From an uncultured Opitutia bacterium (GTDB lineage: Bacteria; Verrucomicrobiota; Verrucomicrobiia; Opitutales; Opitutaceae): a stretch of DNA of 64,000 nt. Each line of letters begins with the position of its first letter. The first letter of the stretch is position 1. Below, piece after piece: positions 48,679 through 57,171 of the stretch. The stretch covers positions 1-64,000 of the forward strand of contig CAIMAQ010000069.1 in the NCBI GenBank assembly GCA_903839035.1, in the 5' to 3' direction. The translations under genes and the position numbers were made by a program. The notes below the pieces were generated by a model. That model had not been told where the DNA came from and did not search any database. It worked only from the letters and a program-made list of their open reading frames with translations.

Positions 48679-49482
48679 ATGACGGTGCATCTCGTGTGTT
48701 ATGCGGATGGCCCCGGCATCCATTTCCGCAACCAGGCCGCCCTAGTCGCGTCCGCCCGGCGGCACGGGGTGTCCAGCCTCTTGGCCCGCGACCGCGGCAC
48801 GGTCGCGACCGGCTTCACCGCCGCGCACCGCACCCTGCTCGCCGAGCGCGAGGGCGCCGGCTACTGGCTGTGGAAGCCGCGGATCATCCTCGACGCCCTG
48901 GAGCGCGCCACCGAGGGCGACCTGGTGGTCTACGCCGATTCCGGCTCCGACCTGCGCGGACCGCTCCGGGCGCTGGCCGCGGCGGCGCAGGGCCGCGATG
49001 GCGTGCTGTTTTGGAACGACTACCCCAACTGGATGCACGTGAAGCGCGACGCCTTCATCCTCACCGGCACCGACCTGCCGCGCTACCACCAGGCCCATCA
49101 GCTCGACGCGGCGTTCCTCGTCTTGCGCAACAACGGACGCGTGCGTGCCTTCGTGCGCCTCTGGCTGGAGCATTGCACCGACCCGCGCCAGCTCACCGAC
49201 CAGCCCAACACCTGCGGGCTGCCCGATCTTCCCGGCTTTAGCCAGCACCGGCACGACCAGTCGCTGCTCACGCTGCTTTTTTTGCGCGAGCGTGCCGGGC
49301 TGGATTTCAAGACCGTCGCCCGCCGCCTGAAAAACCGCCACTTCCGGCACCACCGCCGCCGCGCCGCCTGGCAACCCATCTGGCTGTGGCACGCGTGCCA
49401 CGACGGGGGCGAGGCCGCACTCGACCGCCTCCGCCGCCGCTGGCGGGTGGGCTTCAAGCAGCTGCGCCAGCTGATTTTCTGA
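48679..49482 (+). CDS. putative glycan-biosynthesis protein, unknown family
   Basis: A 267-aa soluble protein. The pattern GAGYWLWKPRIILDALERAT followed by EGDLVVYADSGSDLRGPLRA resembles glycosyltransferase-like proteins in surface polysaccharide clusters, where YxWKP and an acidic YxDSG loop recur. Later parts are DAFILTGTDLPRYHQAHQLD and FSQHRHDQSLLTLLF. The acidic D-x-G-x-D group could bind metal or nucleotide sugar, but no standard DXD is certain. The C-terminal tail is rich in Arg, His and Trp. It lies 6 bases after the exporter and 4 bases before the next gene. Enzymatic role is not established. Confidence 0.65.
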   Translation: MTVHLVCYADGPGIHFRNQAALVASARRHGVSSLLARDRGTVATGFTAAHRTLLAEREGAGYWLWKPRIILDALERATEGDLVVYADSGSDLRGPLRALAAAAQGRDGVLFWNDYPNWMHVKRDAFILTGTDLPRYHQAHQLDAAFLVLRNNGRVRAFVRLWLEHCTDPRQLTDQPNTCGLPDLPGFSQHRHDQSLLTLLFLRERAGLDFKTVARRLKNRHFRHHRRRAAWQPIWLWHACHDGGEAALDRLRRRWRVGFKQLRQLIF

Positions 49483-49486
49483 ACTG

Positions 49487-50479
49487 ATGTCCGCCGTCCC
49501 CACCCGTCCCCCGCCGTCCTTCCGCCTGCACTCGCCGCTGCCCGCCCCGCGCGTGCGCGACCGCCTGCTCGTCATCACCCATCGCCGCGACACGCTCGGT
49601 GGCTGGCTGAGCAAACAGCAGGGGCTATTCTCGGAATTCTTCGCTGTGCTCGGCGCGCTGCGCTATGCGGAGCGCAATGGGGCCGCCGGCGTGAAAGTCG
49701 AGTTCAGCTCCGATCTCTACCGCGACCCGGCCCGCGACGCCAACTGGTGGAGCTATTTCTTCGCGCCCCTGATGTGGCTGGGCCCGCCGCGGCCGGACCC
49801 GCCCGTGGTTCGCGCCGACGGTTGGACGCGTTTCGGCCCGCACGCGTGGAACGACTCCTGGACCGCGCAGATCATTCCCGGCAACGCCGGCCGCCGGCCC
49901 TACCCGATCGACTCGTCCGCCGAAATGCACGAGGCCGCCCGGCTCACCGCGCGCCACATCCGCCCGCAACCGGCACTGCTCGCCCGGCTCGGGGAGCGCT
50001 GGACCGCGCACACCGCGCCCGGCGATTTTGTCGTGGGGCTCCACTATCGCGGCACCGACAAGATCACCGCCTATCCCTACCGCTCGCCCGACTACCGGCT
50101 CTACGCCGAACAGCTTGAGCGCGTACTAGCCCGGCACCAGCCGAAGGCTTGGCGCGTGTGCGTCGCCACGGATGAAACCGAGTTCATCGACTGGGCCGTC
50201 GGGCGCTACGGCGACCGCGTCTTCTTCCAGCCCGACGCCCCCCGCCTTTCCTCGGGTGATCCCGTGGCGCGCCGCACCGGCACACACAAGAATCTCGCCT
50301 TGCCGGGCTACCTCAAGGGCGAGACCGCCGTCCTCGACTGCCTGCTCCTGTCCCGCTGCCACCACCTGATCAAGAACCGTTCCAGCCTGTCCGACATCTC
50401 GCTCGCGTTCAACGCGGCCCTGCCGTGGACCTTCATCCTCGCCGACGGCCTGGTTTACGAGAGCGGCACCCCTGGCTGA
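49487..50479 (+). CDS. fucosyltransferase-like (NodZ/GT23-type) protein
   Basis: A 330-aa protein resembling the NodZ/alpha-1,6-fucosyltransferase superfamily. The motif DFVVGLHYRGTDKITAYPYR near residue 185 matches the GDP-binding HxRxTDK region, followed by VCVATDETEFIDWAVGRYGD and CHHLIKNRSSLSDISLAFNA, the downstream nucleotide-sugar elements. An early part FEFFAVLGALRYAERNG-like segment (FSEFFAVLGALRYAERNG) fits the first strand-helix of the fold. No membrane helix. It is the last gene of the seven-gene operon; its last 25 bases overlap the end of the convergent VTT/CDP-alcohol gene. Sugar donor and acceptor are inferred only from the family. Confidence 0.7.
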   Translation: MSAVPTRPPPSFRLHSPLPAPRVRDRLLVITHRRDTLGGWLSKQQGLFSEFFAVLGALRYAERNGAAGVKVEFSSDLYRDPARDANWWSYFFAPLMWLGPPRPDPPVVRADGWTRFGPHAWNDSWTAQIIPGNAGRRPYPIDSSAEMHEAARLTARHIRPQPALLARLGERWTAHTAPGDFVVGLHYRGTDKITAYPYRSPDYRLYAEQLERVLARHQPKAWRVCVATDETEFIDWAVGRYGDRVFFQPDAPRLSSGDPVARRTGTHKNLALPGYLKGETAVLDCLLLSRCHHLIKNRSSLSDISLAFNAALPWTFILADGLVYESGTPG

Positions 50480-52191
50480 TTCCGCCAGCGCCAGTAGCCG
50501 CCAAACTCCTGCAGGAATCCCACGACCAGGCCCACATTGCGCCCCAGCAGATAGATCGCCACGGCGCCGGCCGCCCACGGTGAAGGCAGGCTGGCGACCG
50601 CCGCGGCCACCATGGCCATCGGCGCCACCCAATCAGGCCGCGGCGCTGGGGTTCCCCGCAGGTGCGACGCAATCACCCTCCCGGTGTAATCGGCCCCATA
50701 CAAGGTGAGCGGCAACGCGATTTCCCACCAAGCCACTCCGCGCCACCGGCCCAGACCGCACACGACGATCCCGCCGAGCCCGAATCCCACGAGCTCCAAG
50801 GGCAGGCGCCCGATCCGGCGCACACAGGAGGCCGCTGTCAGCAGACTGCCCACCGCACCGGCGATCATCACCGCCTCGAAAAGCGTGAAGCCCGCGGCGC
50901 ACGGCGCCTGCCACCAGCCGGCGGCGGCGCCGGAACACCAGCTCGCGAAATACGCGATCGTCAGCAGCATTCCCTCCAGTGGCCCGATAAACCCGAAGTA
51001 AAGCTGCTTCCGCTCGCGCTCCTCCATCATCGTGGCCGCGCCCGCCAGCGTCACCGTCCACAGCAGCGGCCCGAGCAGCGGCGAATCCGCCCGACCCGCG
51101 ACCAGAAACATCACCACGACTGTTATCGAGCCGTGAAACCCATCCGTGAAATGGTCGAGGAACTCCCCCAGCGGGCTGCTCGTGCCCGTGCGACGCGAGT
51201 GCATGCCGTCCGCATGGTCGTAGATCACATAACCCGCCATCAGGATCAGATACCACGGCGCCAGCGCCCGCGCGTCGGCCGCCGTCGTCGCGAGCCAGAG
51301 CATCACCCACATGCAGCCAGACGAGCCCAGCGTCAGCAGGTTCGCGGGCACGACCGGCGGCATCCATTGCACGAACCAGCGCACAAGATACCGGCAGAAT
51401 GGCCCCACTAGGGGCGAGCGGTCCACACAGCGGTAAGTGTAGAGAGGAACTTCGGGGCGCATCAGCCCCCAGTGGAGGGATGACTCCGCCGGGTGTCGCG
51501 AAAAAAAACCGCCTCGCCCGTCACGCCTTTCCGCCGGGCAGCCGTTTTTCCGCCACAGATGAAAACCCGCCGCCGTCGCGCCGAGCACCCCCGCCCCCGT
51601 CAGCGCCGCCAGCGGGTTGCCCGCGAGCACTCCGCGGCCCACGATCACTCCGCCCACCACCCACGGCACCGTCAGGAGCCACGACACGACCAGGTAGAGG
51701 CGGAACGGCATGCCCGCCAGCGCGAGCAGATAGCACTGCAGGCACAACGGCGGGCCCGGCGTGAGCCGCACCACCAGCGCCAGCGCCACGGCGTTGTCCC
51801 GCGTCAGTTGCGGAATGCGATAACCGCGCTTTTCCAGCCACGCGGTCAACGGCGGGCGAAACACCCGCTGCGCCAGCCAGTAGGACAGCGCGATGTTCAC
51901 CGCGACCGCCGCCAGTGCCGCCGCAATCACCCCGGGCAGGGTTAATTGCGCCGCAAACGCCTCGCCCGCCGGCACCGTGAACCAGAACAACGGCGCCGGC
52001 AGCACCGCCATCGCCGTGAAAAACACCGCCGGTCCCGCCGCCCGGATCAGCCCGAGTCCCCATGTCACCGCCTCGCGGGGCGCGCTGCCGCCCGCCAGCA
52101 GCAACCCGGCGGCCGCCAGCACCACGACAACCGCCAGCCGGGTGGCCCAGGGCATTTTTCCCGGGACGACCGGCGCCGGTTTCGGTGGCAT
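50455..52191 (-). CDS. VTT (TVP38/DedA-type) - CDP-alcohol phosphotransferase fusion
   Basis: A 578-aa membrane protein joining two lipid-related domains in one uninterrupted frame. Residues 1-230 form a TVP38/VTT domain: LPAPLFWFTVPAGEAFAAQL, LVVRLTPGPPLCLQCYLLAL and FRLYLVVSWLLTVPWVVGG. After the link HPAESSLHWGLMRPEVPLY, residues 250-578 are a CDP-alcohol phosphotransferase; the signature DHADGMHSRRTGTSSPLGEF with FLDHFTD holds all the Asp/Gly residues of D-x2-DG-x2-AR-x8-G-x3-D-x3-D in shape, with Ser for Ala. VTT proteins are lipid scramblases or carriers, CDP-alcohol enzymes make phospholipid headgroups; coupling of synthesis and flipping is inferred. No stop separates the halves; an internal ATG (MRPEVPLY) could also start a shorter form. 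Confidence 0.85.
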   Translation of the reverse strand: MPPKPAPVVPGKMPWATRLAVVVVLAAAGLLLAGGSAPREAVTWGLGLIRAAGPAVFFTAMAVLPAPLFWFTVPAGEAFAAQLTLPGVIAAALAAVAVNIALSYWLAQRVFRPPLTAWLEKRGYRIPQLTRDNAVALALVVRLTPGPPLCLQCYLLALAGMPFRLYLVVSWLLTVPWVVGGVIVGRGVLAGNPLAALTGAGVLGATAAGFHLWRKNGCPAERRDGRGGFFSRHPAESSLHWGLMRPEVPLYTYRCVDRSPLVGPFCRYLVRWFVQWMPPVVPANLLTLGSSGCMWVMLWLATTAADARALAPWYLILMAGYVIYDHADGMHSRRTGTSSPLGEFLDHFTDGFHGSITVVVMFLVAGRADSPLLGPLLWTVTLAGAATMMEERERKQLYFGFIGPLEGMLLTIAYFASWCSGAAAGWWQAPCAAGFTLFEAVMIAGAVGSLLTAASCVRRIGRLPLELVGFGLGGIVVCGLGRWRGVAWWEIALPLTLYGADYTGRVIASHLRGTPAPRPDWVAPMAMVAAAVASLPSPWAAGAVAIYLLGRNVGLVVGFLQEFGGYWRWRNQPGVPLS

Positions 52192-52428
52192 TCGCGCAGC
52201 TTGCTGGGCCGGGAGGCGCACCGTCAAGCCCCGCTCCGCGCGGGTCGTGGGTCGGTTGGGTTCTCCCGGGGATCGGGTTGTTTTTGCGCGCCGGGAGACT
52301 ATCCCCTGCTGGTTTTCCCGGCGGGTTGGGCGCAGCGCCCGACCCACCGCAAACCGACCCATCACCGCCCGCGCGGAGAATACACTGGAGCGTCGCGCCG
52401 ATTTGTGCCGCCCTTGTCGCGCCGTTCC
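52192..52428. promoter_or_regulatory. divergent spacer with palindromic repeats
   Basis: 237 bases between the VTT fusion and the Stealth gene. It is rich in GGGTCGG/CCGACCC words; the clearest palindrome is GGGTTGGGCGC-AG-CGCCCGACCC at 52323-52345. A regulator-binding role is possible. No gene is visible. Confidence 0.4.
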
Positions 52429-53349
52429 ATGCCCGCCCCCTCTCCCGAAATCGACGCGGTCTACACCTGGGTGGATGGCACCCGCCCCGATTACCTGGAA
52501 CAGCTCGGGCGCCACGCCCGGGAGCCGCGCGACCTGAACCCCGAGCGTTACCGCGACGCCTACGACTGCCTGCGCCACAGCCTCCGCTCGCTCGAACTGC
52601 ACGCGCCTTGGGTACGCTGGGTCTATCTCGTCACCTGCCGGCCGCAGGTTCCCGCCTGGCTCCGTCGCGACCACCCGCGCCTCCGGATCGTGCACCACGA
52701 TGAGATCATGCCGCCCACGGTCGCCCAGCCCACGTTCAACAGCAACGTCATCGAGTGCTTCCTGCACCGGCTGCCGGGCATTTCCCGGCATTTTGTCTAT
52801 TTCAACGACGACTACTTTCTCGGCGCCGCCGTCTCGCCGGAGGATTTCCTCACCGCCGACGGCCGCATCCGGGTCTTCGGCACCCTCGTCGGCGAACGCG
52901 CCCGCTGGCTCGTGCGCGAGCGGCAGCCGGTCTACTTCGGCCTTGTCGAGCACGGGCCCATCCTCGTCGACTGCGACGAGTGGGCGGAGATGCCGCGGTT
53001 CTTCGCGGACGAGTGGGCGGACTTCCTGCAGCACCGCTTCCGCCAGCCCGGCGACTTCCGGCCCGAGCGGCTCTACCGCTGGCACCTGCTCACGCACCGC
53101 CGCGCCCGCACGCAGCTCGTGCCGTTCTGGCAATACCTGCGCCACTCCGTTTTCCACAAGATCACGCCCGGACCCGCCGCGCGCCAGCGCGTCCGGCTCG
53201 ACCGCATCGCCCGCCGTCGGCCGCGCTTCCTCTGCCTGAATGACGACCTCGGGTTCCCCGCCGATCCCGCCGTGGTCGCGGAGGTCCGCGCCTTCCTCGC
53301 CCGGATGTTTCCTCAGCCTTCGTCGTTCGAGATCGGCGCGCCCCCGTAA
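52429..53349 (+). CDS. Stealth-family capsular sugar-phosphotransferase
   Basis: A 306-aa Stealth protein, the family of hexose-1-phosphotransferases that build phosphodiester-linked capsules and resemble GlcNAc-1-phosphotransferase. CR1 is EIDAVYTWVDGTRPDYLEQL at the N-terminus; CR2 includes YDCLRHSLRSLELHAPWVRW and IECFLHRLPGISRHFVYFND with DDYFLG; later comes FWQYLRHSVFHKITPGPAAR (CR3-like) and PRFLCLNDDLGFPADP (CR4). The start MPAPSPEIDAV is fixed by CR1, which lies at the end of the family N-terminus. It probably adds sugar-1-phosphate groups to a surface glycan. Its 3' end overlaps the convergent GT4 gene by 37 bases, which is unusually long. Confidence 0.92.
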   Translation: MPAPSPEIDAVYTWVDGTRPDYLEQLGRHAREPRDLNPERYRDAYDCLRHSLRSLELHAPWVRWVYLVTCRPQVPAWLRRDHPRLRIVHHDEIMPPTVAQPTFNSNVIECFLHRLPGISRHFVYFNDDYFLGAAVSPEDFLTADGRIRVFGTLVGERARWLVRERQPVYFGLVEHGPILVDCDEWAEMPRFFADEWADFLQHRFRQPGDFRPERLYRWHLLTHRRARTQLVPFWQYLRHSVFHKITPGPAARQRVRLDRIARRRPRFLCLNDDLGFPADPAVVAEVRAFLARMFPQPSSFEIGAPP

Positions 53350-54392
53350 ATCCCGATCAGCCGCCCCACCCCGCGCTCCCAGTCGTAACGCGCCGCCACC
53401 TCGCGGGCCCGCCGCGCACACCGCGCATGGCCCGCAGTATCGCCCGCCAGCCGCCGGATCGCCGACGCCAGCGCCGCCGCGTCGCCCGGCGCCACCAACC
53501 CGCCCACGCCCGCGCCGTCGAGCCAGTCGGCGTAACCGCGGATCGCCGACGCCACCACCGGCACGCCGTGCGCCAGCGCTTCGAGCGCAACCAGGCCGAA
53601 ACTTTCCCCGCCGAGCGAGGGCACTGCACACACGTCCGCCGTCGCATAGGCTGCAGCCAACTCCGCCGCGCTCACCGTCCCGCGTTTCGTCGCCGGCCCC
53701 ACGGCGTCGAGGACAAAGGCGCCCGGCGCCTCCGCCTCCAGCCGGCGCATCGCCTCGTGCAGCACCGCAAAGCCCTTGCGCGGTTCATCGGCGCGCCCGA
53801 CGAAGAGCACCCGCGCCGGCCGGCCGGCCGGCCGCTCCGCCCGGCCGGCGCCAGCCGGCGGCAGGCGCACGCCGTTCGGCACGACCGCGAAGGCTGCGGG
53901 GTGCCAGCGGGTCGCGAACTCCCGCGCCGGAACCGATACCGCCACCCGCGCGTCAAGCCGCGCATTCACCCACCGGCACCACGGCCAGGCCCAGAGGTAG
54001 CCGCGGCTGGTTTCCGAATACGTGTGAAAGGTGCCCACCCTCCGCGCCGCCCCCGCATGGAGCAGGGCAAAACTGTTCAACGTCGGCAAAAACGGCTCCT
54101 GCACGTGGATCACCTCCGGCCGGAATTCGCGGATCAGCCGCCGCACTTCGCCGCCTATGCCCAGGTCCAGGGTCACCCGGCTGCGGGCCCCGTTCAGGGC
54201 CCCCACCCACACGCGGCCGATGCGGTGGATGCGTTCGTTGTTTTCCAAGGCCACCTGCGCCGAGGCCGGTCCCGCCAGCCGCACGTCGAACCCGCGCCGC
54301 AACAGCGTGGCCAGCAGGTCGAGTACATGGCGGTTCACGCCGCCGGGCACGGCCAGATCGTAGGGAGTCGTAAGCAGGACGCGCATGATCAC
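53313..54392 (-). CDS. GT4-family glycosyltransferase (PimA-like)
   Basis: A 359-aa retaining GT-B glycosyltransferase. The N-terminus MRVLLTTPYDLAVPGGVNRH contains the GGVxxH loop seen in PimA and other GT4 mannosyltransferases; the C-terminal nucleotide-binding half shows RVLFVGRADEPRKGFAVLHE, AVPSLGGESFGLVALEALAH (ExxGxxxxEA) and VPVVASAIRGYADWLDGAG. The order PEVIHVQEPFLPTLNSFALL and GTFHTYSE in between is also PimA-like. In PimA this fold mannosylates phosphatidylinositol, but here the acceptor is unknown. Two in-frame starts (MIMRV or MRV, two codons apart) are equivalent. It is divergent from tolC and overlaps the Stealth gene at its end. Confidence 0.88.
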   Translation of the reverse strand: MIMRVLLTTPYDLAVPGGVNRHVLDLLATLLRRGFDVRLAGPASAQVALENNERIHRIGRVWVGALNGARSRVTLDLGIGGEVRRLIREFRPEVIHVQEPFLPTLNSFALLHAGAARRVGTFHTYSETSRGYLWAWPWCRWVNARLDARVAVSVPAREFATRWHPAAFAVVPNGVRLPPAGAGRAERPAGRPARVLFVGRADEPRKGFAVLHEAMRRLEAEAPGAFVLDAVGPATKRGTVSAAELAAAYATADVCAVPSLGGESFGLVALEALAHGVPVVASAIRGYADWLDGAGVGGLVAPGDAAALASAIRRLAGDTAGHARCARRAREVAARYDWERGVGRLIGIYGGAPISNDEG

Positions 54393-54656
54393 AACAAGCC
54401 GCCGAGCGTGGGCCAGGTTCCCCGCACAGCAAAGGCGGAAAATTCATCCGCCGCGCGGCGTTCGCTGCCGCCACCGGGCCGGCTTCCCAGCCGCTCCTGC
54501 CACCCCGAGTGCAATCGCATTGACACGCACGACCGGAAAGTTGCCATCCTCAGTAGCGCGCCCTGCGATTCAGCCGCCCGCTGCCAGCAGATGGGCTTCG
54601 AGAACCTTTCCGCCCATCTGCCCCCCTTCCACCTTTCCCACCAGCCTCCGCCCACC
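54393..54656. promoter_or_regulatory. divergent spacer upstream of the TolC-like gene
   Basis: 264 bases between the GT4 gene and the TolC-like start. An alternative in-frame ATG at 54591 lies here and would extend the TolC signal peptide by 22 residues. No other feature was recognised. Confidence 0.4.
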
Positions 54657-56189
54657 GTGCCCTCGCTCCTCCGCCTGCTCCCCACCACTGCTTTTATCCT
54701 GATTGTCCCAATCGCCGTAGCCGCCGAACCCGCGCCCGCCGCGGCCACCGAGACCCTTTCCCTGCGCGACGCCCTGGGCGCCACGCTCGAGCACAGCCCG
54801 GCGTTGCGCGTGCAGAAATCGGTTATCGAGCAGAAGTCTGGCATCATGGAGCAGGCCAGCGGCGCCTTCGACTGGACCGGCACCGCCGGGGCCAGTTTCA
54901 CCGGGGACCGCACGCCCGTGCCCGGCCTGCCCGGCACCGAACCGGTCAATCACACAAACAGCTCCACCTACACCGCGGGACTCCAACATCTCTTCCGCAA
55001 CGGCGTCTCCGTGCGCCCCTCGGTCAACGTCGGCGTGGACGAAAACCTCTCCCCAGCCAGCCCGACCTACGGGGTCTCGCAGTTGAGCGTGGAGATCGTC
55101 GTCCCGCTGCTGCGCGGACTGGGGCGCGACAGCACCGGGGCCGGCGAAGCCGCGGCCCGCGGCGACATCGAGGTGGCCCGGCTGCTTTACCAGCACGCCC
55201 TCTCCTCGCAGGCCTTCGCCACCGCCGCCAACTACTGGAACAGTCGCCGCGCCGATGACACCCTCACGGTACAGCTCGATGTGGAGCAGGCCGCCGCGCG
55301 GCTCGTCGAATCCACCAAGGTCTTGGTAAAAAGCGGCGTCTTCCCGCCCGCCTACCTCCTGCAGGCCGAGGCCAATCTTCGCGACAAGCGCACCGTGCGC
55401 ATCAACGCCGAGCTCGATGCCCACAATGCGCGTTTCACGCTCGGCCAGTCGCTCGGCCTCGCGCCTGAGGCCATCGGCTCCACCCCGGCCCCCGCGGATC
55501 CGTTCCCGCACCTGCCGGACGCCATCGCCCCTTTTTCGCCCGAGACCCGCAACACTCTTATCGTGCGCGCCCTGCATCAGCGGGCCGATTACCGCGCCTC
55601 CCAGCAGAGCCTCATCCCGCTCAACATCCTCGCCCGGCAGGCCGAACTCGACCTGAAGCCCGAGGTGAACCTTTCGGCGTCCACCGGCTACAAGGGCCTG
55701 AGCGCCGGCAGCTCGCCCCTCTCGCCCTTGGACAAGCGCCTCACCGGGCTCAACACCGAGGTGGGCGTGTCCGTCGCCTGGCCCTTCCGCAACAGCTACC
55801 AACACGGGCTTCTGCGAGAACGCCGCGCCAACCAGGACCAGACCGAGGCTCAGTCCGTGCAACTCGCCCAGGGCGTCGCCGGCGACGTGCTCCTCGCGCT
55901 CGAGCAGCTGCGCCTGCGCGCCGACACCGTGCGCTCGGCGAGCGAAACCGTCCAAATCGCCAAGCGCGCCGTCGCCGCCCAATACGACCAGCTCAAGACC
56001 GGCGACGGCACCATCCTCGACGTGATCACCCTCGAAAACCTCTACTCCTCCGCGCGCATCAGCTACATCGGCGCCCAGGCCTCGTATGCGATCTCCGTCG
56101 CCCAGCTGCGCTACGCCTTGGGCGACGTTTTCAACGGCAGCGCCTCCACCCTCACCTTGGCCGATCTCACCCTCGTGCCCACGCTCTGA
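54657..56189 (+). CDS. TolC-like outer-membrane efflux protein
   Basis: A 510-aa outer-membrane factor forming the exit channel of type I exporters. The GTG start gives a normal signal peptide (SLLRLLPTTAFILIVPIAVA); an ATG 22 codons upstream would place 20 polar residues in front. The mature protein has the two TolC halves: LSLRDALGATLEHSPALRVQ at the start of the first repeat and VSVAWPFRNSYQHGLLRERR at the second, with coiled-coil stretches (EVARLLYQHALSSQAFATAA, ALEQLRLRADTVRSASETVQ) and LKTGDGTILDVITLENLYSS near the end. It is the first gene of a five-gene export operon with DevB, two DevC and DevA, so it is probably the matching outer channel. Confidence 0.9.
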   Translation: MPSLLRLLPTTAFILIVPIAVAAEPAPAAATETLSLRDALGATLEHSPALRVQKSVIEQKSGIMEQASGAFDWTGTAGASFTGDRTPVPGLPGTEPVNHTNSSTYTAGLQHLFRNGVSVRPSVNVGVDENLSPASPTYGVSQLSVEIVVPLLRGLGRDSTGAGEAAARGDIEVARLLYQHALSSQAFATAANYWNSRRADDTLTVQLDVEQAAARLVESTKVLVKSGVFPPAYLLQAEANLRDKRTVRINAELDAHNARFTLGQSLGLAPEAIGSTPAPADPFPHLPDAIAPFSPETRNTLIVRALHQRADYRASQQSLIPLNILARQAELDLKPEVNLSASTGYKGLSAGSSPLSPLDKRLTGLNTEVGVSVAWPFRNSYQHGLLRERRANQDQTEAQSVQLAQGVAGDVLLALEQLRLRADTVRSASETVQIAKRAVAAQYDQLKTGDGTILDVITLENLYSSARISYIGAQASYAISVAQLRYALGDVFNGSASTLTLADLTLVPTL

Positions 56190-56217
56190 TCGCTCTCCGT
56201 CGAACATTTTCTGCCCG

Positions 56218-57141
56218 ATGAAATCCCTCCTCCTCCCCCGCCTCGCCCTGCTCGGCTCCCTGCTGCTGCCCGTGCTCGCTTCCGCCGCCACCGTGTCGGC
56301 CCTCGGGCGGGTGCTGCCCCGCTCGGGCATCGTCGACCTCTACGGCGTCGCCGGCGATACCCTCCAGGCCATCAACGTTAGCGAGGGCGATTGGGTGCAG
56401 GCCGGCCAGTCGCTGGCCACCCTCAGCTCCACCGCCGGCGCCCGCTCGCGCCTGCAGCTGGCCGAGACCGATCTCGCCACCACCCGCCTCAGCACCGCCC
56501 GCGACCTTGAGATCGCCCAGGCACAGGTAGCCACCAGCGAACTGGAGCTGAAATACGCCGCCAACCGCTACGACCGCATCATGGCCGCCGGCAACAGTGA
56601 GTTCATCTCCCCCGACCAGATCGAGACGCGCACGCTCGGCAAGCAGCAGGCCGAGCTGAAGGTCGCCCAGGTGAAACAGGACCTGGTTCGCGCCCAGACC
56701 GACGCCCGCCACAGCCTCCAGGCGGCCGAGAACGCGGTCGAGGCCGCCCGCTCCGCGCTCGCCGCCGCCGAGGTGCAGGCCCCCATCGCCGCCCGCGTCC
56801 TCAAGATCCGCGGCCGCGTCGGCGCCCAGCTCAACGGCCGCAGCGAACTCATGAAGCTCGGCGACACCCGGGGCATGGACGTCGTGGCCGAGGTCTACGA
56901 GTCCGAGGTCCTCAAGGTGAAGACCGGCCAGAAAGCCGTGATCTCCTCTGCCGCCCTGCCCGCCAAGCTGACCGGCGTCGTCACCGGGGTGAGCCCCATC
57001 GCCTTCCGCAACACGATCGAGAGCATGGACCCGAACGCCAGCACGCAGGCCCGCGTGGTGGAGGTGACGATCCGCATGGATGCGGTCGAGCCCCTCGACC
57101 GGCTCGTCTTCCTCCAGGTCGACGTTGCCATCGAAATCTGA
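56218..57141 (+). CDS. devB: DevB-like periplasmic adaptor (HlyD family)
   Basis: A 307-aa membrane-fusion protein. A signal peptide (LALLGSLLLPVLASA) leads to a lipoyl half (GRVLPRSGIVDLYGVAGDTL, VSEGDWVQAGQSLATLSS), then a long coiled-coil hairpin (about residues 80-190, QLAETDLATTRLSTARDLEI, QAAENAVEAARSALAAAEVQ) and a closing lipoyl/beta part (APIAARVLKIRGRVGAQLNG, MDVVAEVYESEVLKVKTGQ). DevB proteins connect DevC/DevA to TolC; in cyanobacteria the set exports heterocyst glycolipids. The ATG lies 28 bases after the TolC-like stop. The long gene family match is clear, but the exported cargo here is unknown. Confidence 0.88.
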   Translation: MKSLLLPRLALLGSLLLPVLASAATVSALGRVLPRSGIVDLYGVAGDTLQAINVSEGDWVQAGQSLATLSSTAGARSRLQLAETDLATTRLSTARDLEIAQAQVATSELELKYAANRYDRIMAAGNSEFISPDQIETRTLGKQQAELKVAQVKQDLVRAQTDARHSLQAAENAVEAARSALAAAEVQAPIAARVLKIRGRVGAQLNGRSELMKLGDTRGMDVVAEVYESEVLKVKTGQKAVISSAALPAKLTGVVTGVSPIAFRNTIESMDPNASTQARVVEVTIRMDAVEPLDRLVFLQVDVAIEI

Positions 57142-57171
57142 GCGCCATCCCGGCCGTCAGCCTGTTTCACA

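Noticed and set aside
50455-52191. Two separate genes, TVP38-like and CDP-alcohol phosphotransferase
   Set aside because: No stop codon separates them and the frame is continuous, so a fusion is the simplest reading. An internal start cannot be excluded.
53427-54656. N-terminal extension of the TolC-like frame by about 400 codons
   Set aside because: The extended frame is antisense to the GT4 gene and Arg/Pro-rich; the signal peptide at 54657 marks the real start.
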